Shown here: positions 7,230-9,135 of the stretch, in pieces
Numbering within the stretch: the stretch's first letter is position 1
How the letters are laid out: each line of letters starts with the position of its first letter
Source of the DNA: Oscillospiraceae bacterium
Lineage (GTDB): Bacteria; Bacillota; Clostridia; Oscillospirales; Oscillospiraceae
DNA: 9,135 nucleotides
Reading direction: 5' to 3'
Assembly: GCA_009786775.1 (NCBI GenBank)
Contig: WQRL01000047.1
Span: forward strand, 12 to 9,146
The notes under the pieces: model-generated
Told to the model about the DNA's origin: nothing
Databases searched by the model: none
Seen by the model: only the letters and a program-made list of their open reading frames with translations
Program-made: the position numbers and the translations under genes

Positions 7230-7247
7230 CTGAAATCCTTCACCCTT
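7220..7247 (-). promoter_or_regulatory. antiterminator hairpin of the ilv leader
   Basis: AAGG (7247-7244) and GGATTT (7238-7233) can pair with AAATCC (7229-7224) and CCTT (7223-7220). This gives a 10-bp hairpin with a CAG loop and a 5-nt GTGAA bulge. Formation consumes ten nt of the terminator's 5' arm, so the two structures exclude each other. The AAGG begins in the leader stop codon TAA. A ribosome finishing the leader would cover the 5' arm and allow termination; one stalled in the Ile/Val run, at least 25 nt upstream, would leave it free. The pairing is seen in sequence; the regulatory cycle is inferred. Confidence 0.7.
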
Positions 7248-7332
7248 ATTCAGCATAACGCAAACCGGCATCATTGCCCACGACGACGGCAATAATGCTA
7301 ATTATGACAATAATTATGCTGATGATAATCAT
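7246..7332 (-). CDS. ilv operon leader peptide (Ile/Val-rich)
   Basis: A 28-codon ORF upstream of ilvB, ATG 7332-7330 to TAA 7248-7246. The peptide begins MIIISIIIVIISII, continues AVVV and ends GNDAGLRYAE: ten Ile, four Val and one Leu among 28 residues. Ile codons are ATT x6, ATC x2 and ATA x2. AAGGAG at 7348-7343 serves as ribosome site, 10 nt from the ATG; an in-frame GTG two codons earlier (7338) has only a 4-nt spacer. Such peptides (ilvL, ivbL in E. coli; ilvB leader in Corynebacterium) sense charged tRNA: stalling at Ile/Val codons lets the antiterminator form. The adjoining terminator and competing hairpin support that reading strongly. A small hydrophobic membrane peptide is the alternative, but it would not explain the RNA structure. 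Confidence 0.88.
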   Translation of the reverse strand: MIIISIIIVIISIIAVVVGNDAGLRYAE

Positions 7333-7532
7333 ACTCACATGTCTCCTTTTCGAGATTTGTGAATGTTATCATAATCTTCACGGAAATTCAAGCATCATAA
7401 CTTAATTTCACAGCGGTTTTGCATATTTATCCGAATCCTACAAAACCCTGTGCCTTGGGCTTTAGTTTATCGTTGTAATTGACTAAATAACTAAACTTAC
7501 ACTAACCGGACTAAGCCAAGAAAATCCGTGAA

Positions 7533-7560
7533 AATATATTTAAGTTGGTTTAACAAGCAA
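7533..7560 (-). promoter_or_regulatory. weak candidate promoter for the ilv leader transcript
   Basis: TTGCTT (7560-7555) and TATATT (7538-7533) are separated by 16 nt on the minus strand, in the right direction for the operon. Transcription would start near 7526 and give about 190 nt of untranslated RNA before the leader ORF, which is long for a simple attenuator. TATGAT boxes nearer the leader (around 7370 and 7400) lack a good -35. I therefore regard this site as only the best of several weak options. Confidence 0.22.
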
Positions 7561-7757
7561 GTGGCGTTGCTCTGATGAGTGCAAATAGCTTGATGTGCTT
7601 TGCAAAACCCTTGTTATTTTTCCTTTATACGCTGCATCGCCTTTTGTTGTTTATATTTTTTCTTATATGTGAGGATTAAATTTGCAAACCTTCTCTTTCC
7701 AATAATTTATACTGGGTAACAGAAAGTTTCTGCTTGAAATCACCCATTATATTGATT

Positions 7758-7789
7758 GGCTTATTGAATCAGCGCTTGCTGATTAAGCC
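7758..7789. repeat. hairpin downstream of the SLH gene
   Basis: GGCTTA (7758-7763) pairs with TAAGCC (7784-7789), and ATCAGC (7768-7773) with GCTGAT (7778-7783), with a 4-nt loop and a TTGA bulge. It lies about 40 nt past the SLH stop codon. No U-run follows on either strand, so it is not a normal intrinsic terminator. It might protect the 3' end of the SLH mRNA. The motif CTTGCTGATT recurs at 7810-7819. Confidence 0.45.
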
Positions 7790-7827
7790 GAGGCTCGCTA
7801 ATTGATAGACTTGCTGATTGGCCGGTT

Positions 7828-9135
7828 TTATGAAACTGCATACCCGCTTTGAATTGCCCTGGCAGTTACTATAATGCCTGGGACTGAATGCTGCCTTTCA
7901 AGTACCGTCCAGTCAATATGGGGCAGGATTTCTGTCCATACTATGGTTCCGTTTTCAAGACGTTCGAAGTGGGTTGAATGGGTCGCTTCCTGCACGTACA
8001 GGTAGTACCAAGCATCAGTGCTTACTGTGTCGGGCCAGTGTGTGCGCCCTGAAAGCAGGCTATCTGCGGACTCATGAACTCTGCCCAGCATGCGGTTTAT
8101 TACCGCTGCGGCTTCTGCGCGGGTAATATTAGAGCCGGGACTGAATGTTCCATCGCCTGAGCCCTGAACCCAGCCCATCTGCGCTATCAAATTGATGTAA
8201 TCTGCTGCCCCGGTATCTTCGACATCTGTAAATGTTATTGAACCAGGTTCAAACTCTCTAAAGAATCTTCCTATCATAACTGCAAACTCTGCGCGTGTCA
8301 CTGCGTCATTCGGCCTAAACTGCCCACTGCCTGTAACAATGCCGGCGTTTGTCATAGTAGATACTGCGTTATTAAACCAGTTACTTATATGAACATCTGT
8401 AAAGTCGTTTTGTTGACTCCATACTGACTCTCTAAATTCATCATTTAGAAGGCGGAACAGTATTGTGACAACTTCTGCGCGGGTAATGCTTTCGTCCGGC
8501 CTGATTAGCCCGCCAGGGTCACCAATAAGAAAGGCATTGTGATATTCTGTGAAAATTGCGCTTACGGAAGGAAGGCGTCTTAATATAACAATTACGTTGT
8601 CATCTGCGTCGATTCTTATATCATATTCCCACCCTTCCGGCAGGTTTACTGTGATTTCTTCATCTTCACCCACTCCCGGCAAAGTGATAATAATGTTGTT
8701 ATCATCATCTTCTTCGTACCACCATCCAGTACCTGGGCGGTTGACGTTAATGCTGCCATCTTCATCCTTGTCAACTTCAATTGACGGCGGTGTAACTGCC
8801 GGTTCTCTTGGAGTTGACGGGGAAGCCGAACTTTGTCCCGGTCCGCCGGAGCCTGGTGGTGGAGAAGGGGGCTGACTCGGTCCGCCGTGGCCTGGGGGCA
8901 GTGCGGGTGGCTGACTCGGCCCGCCGGGGCCTGGTGGTGGACCTGGTGGTGGAGCAGGTGTTTGTCCTGATCCGTCGGAACCTGGTGGCGAACCGGGTGT
9001 TCCGCCCGGCTCCGAGCCTACAGTGCATGTGCACGGATAGTTTCCGCATGGGCCAGGCACACGAGGGTCACAGCAATCGCCGTCACCGGCGCAATCGCAC
9101 ACCGCACCGCAGTCGCAATCTACTTCATCGCAGTT
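7828..9135 (-). CDS. SLH-domain surface protein, 5' end outside window
   Basis: The frame is open to the right edge (11 codons beyond the first GTG at 9102), so the true start and any signal peptide lie outside; 435 codons are visible. Numbering from that GTG: a Cys/Asp-rich segment (1-26, with eight Cys) continues from the edge; a Pro/Gly linker (30-100) holds three 13-residue repeats; an acidic segment (108-178) follows, with alternating hydrophobic strands (NIIITLPG, EITVNLPEG, NVIVILRR). Three SLH units then follow: about 180-230, 233-283 and 291-341. Each has the TRAE motif (SITRAEVVTILFRLL, AVTRAEFAVMIGRFF, NITRAEAAAVINRML). Residues 355-395 (THWPDTVSTDAWYYLYVQEA) follow the common pattern after the third SLH unit. 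SLH domains bind pyruvylated cell-wall polymer, so the C-terminus anchors the protein at the surface and the Pro/Gly part acts as spacer. The function of the N-terminal part is unknown. It is probably unrelated to the ilv genes. Confidence 0.93.
   Translation of the reverse strand, partial: NCDEVDCDCGAVCDCAGDGDCCDPRVPGPCGNYPCTCTVGSEPGGTPGSPPGSDGSGQTPAPPPGPPPGPGGPSQPPALPPGHGGPSQPPSPPPGSGGPGQSSASPSTPREPAVTPPSIEVDKDEDGSINVNRPGTGWWYEEDDDNNIIITLPGVGEDEEITVNLPEGWEYDIRIDADDNVIVILRRLPSVSAIFTEYHNAFLIGDPGGLIRPDESITRAEVVTILFRLLNDEFRESVWSQQNDFTDVHISNWFNNAVSTMTNAGIVTGSGQFRPNDAVTRAEFAVMIGRFFREFEPGSITFTDVEDTGAADYINLIAQMGWVQGSGDGTFSPGSNITRAEAAAVINRMLGRVHESADSLLSGRTHWPDTVSTDAWYYLYVQEATHSTHFERLENGTIVWTEILPHIDWTVLERQHSVPGIIVTARAIQSGYAVS
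8824..8940 (-). repeat. three 39-bp tandem repeats in the Pro/Gly linker
   Basis: Residues 55-93 (counted from GTG 9102) are three consecutive 13-residue units: PPPGPGGPSQPPA, LPPGHGGPSQPPS and PPPGSGGPGQSSA. The DNA repeats with a 39-bp period and is the most GC-rich part of the gene. Such linkers change copy number easily by slippage. The role is likely a flexible wall-spanning spacer. Confidence 0.8.

Larger units (their letters stand above)
7345..7827. other. AT-rich intergenic region, SLH gene to ilv leader
   Basis: About 480 bp with no convincing ORF on either strand. It holds the weak promoter candidate at 7533-7560, a 7-bp dyad TTTAGTT/AACTAAA (7461-7467 and 7489-7495) separated by 21 nt, two copies of the palindrome TTTGCAAA (7599-7606 and 7681-7688), and a hairpin near the SLH gene end (7758-7789). 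I find no T-box signature (GGGTGG...ACCGCG) and no good CodY box. No clear intrinsic terminator follows the SLH gene, so read-through towards the ilv leader cannot be excluded. Confidence 0.6.

Noticed and set aside
7373..7388. CodY-like box (AATTTCCGTGAAGATT on the minus strand)
   Set aside because: Only the right half resembles the AATTTTCWGAAAATT consensus; the best ungapped alignment has about five mismatches.
7333..7560. T-box riboswitch upstream of ilvB
   Set aside because: No GGGTGG-ACCGCG antiterminator sequence is present; the region is explained by the leader ORF and the two competing hairpins.
8777..9049. Arg/Thr-rich minus-strand frame inside the SLH gene, and the plus-strand frame 8549-8875
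   Set aside because: Shadows of the Pro/Gly repeat coding in other frames; no start signals.

Overview
The window carries a complete minus-strand branched-chain amino acid operon, ilvB-ilvN-ilvC-ilvD-ilvA (7161 down to 1316). It is preceded by an S-layer-homology (SLH) surface protein on the same strand and followed by a poorly conserved, AT-richer accessory stretch. SLH anchoring, a very short single-ACT IlvN, a single-ACT threonine dehydratase and a dihydroxy-acid dehydratase of the apparent [4Fe-4S] type all fit an anaerobic, Clostridia-like Bacillota. This is inferred from protein style only; there is no rRNA or marker gene to confirm it.

Right side (7828-9135): the 3' part of a secreted or surface SLH protein. 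It is open at the window edge and has a Cys/Asp-rich segment, a Pro/Gly linker with three 13-residue tandem repeats, an acidic segment and three SLH units. Next comes about 0.5 kb of AT-rich non-coding DNA.

Control region (7194-7348): the most interesting part. A 28-codon leader ORF with its own Shine-Dalgarno sequence encodes a peptide with ten Ile and four Val. Its stop codon lies next to a 10-bp hairpin that competes with a perfect 14-bp intrinsic terminator just ahead of ilvB. This is the layout of ribosome-mediated transcription attenuation. No T-box is visible, although T-boxes are the usual ilv control in Bacillota.

Operon: acetohydroxyacid synthase (IlvB + IlvN), ketol-acid reductoisomerase (IlvC) and dihydroxy-acid dehydratase (IlvD) make the 2-keto acids for Val and Ile. 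IlvA supplies 2-oxobutanoate from threonine for the Ile branch. Spacing is tight: 4 nt, 21 nt, an 11-nt overlap and 90 nt. An intrinsic terminator follows ilvA. No transaminase (ilvE) and no leu genes lie in the window.

Left side (1-1293): a 189-bp nested palindromic element with perfect 32-bp inverted ends, a probable decayed gene remnant (747-986), a GTG-start gene for an unknown 168-residue internally duplicated protein (190-696), and a possible 29-codon ORF (48-137). I see nothing in bases 1-47.
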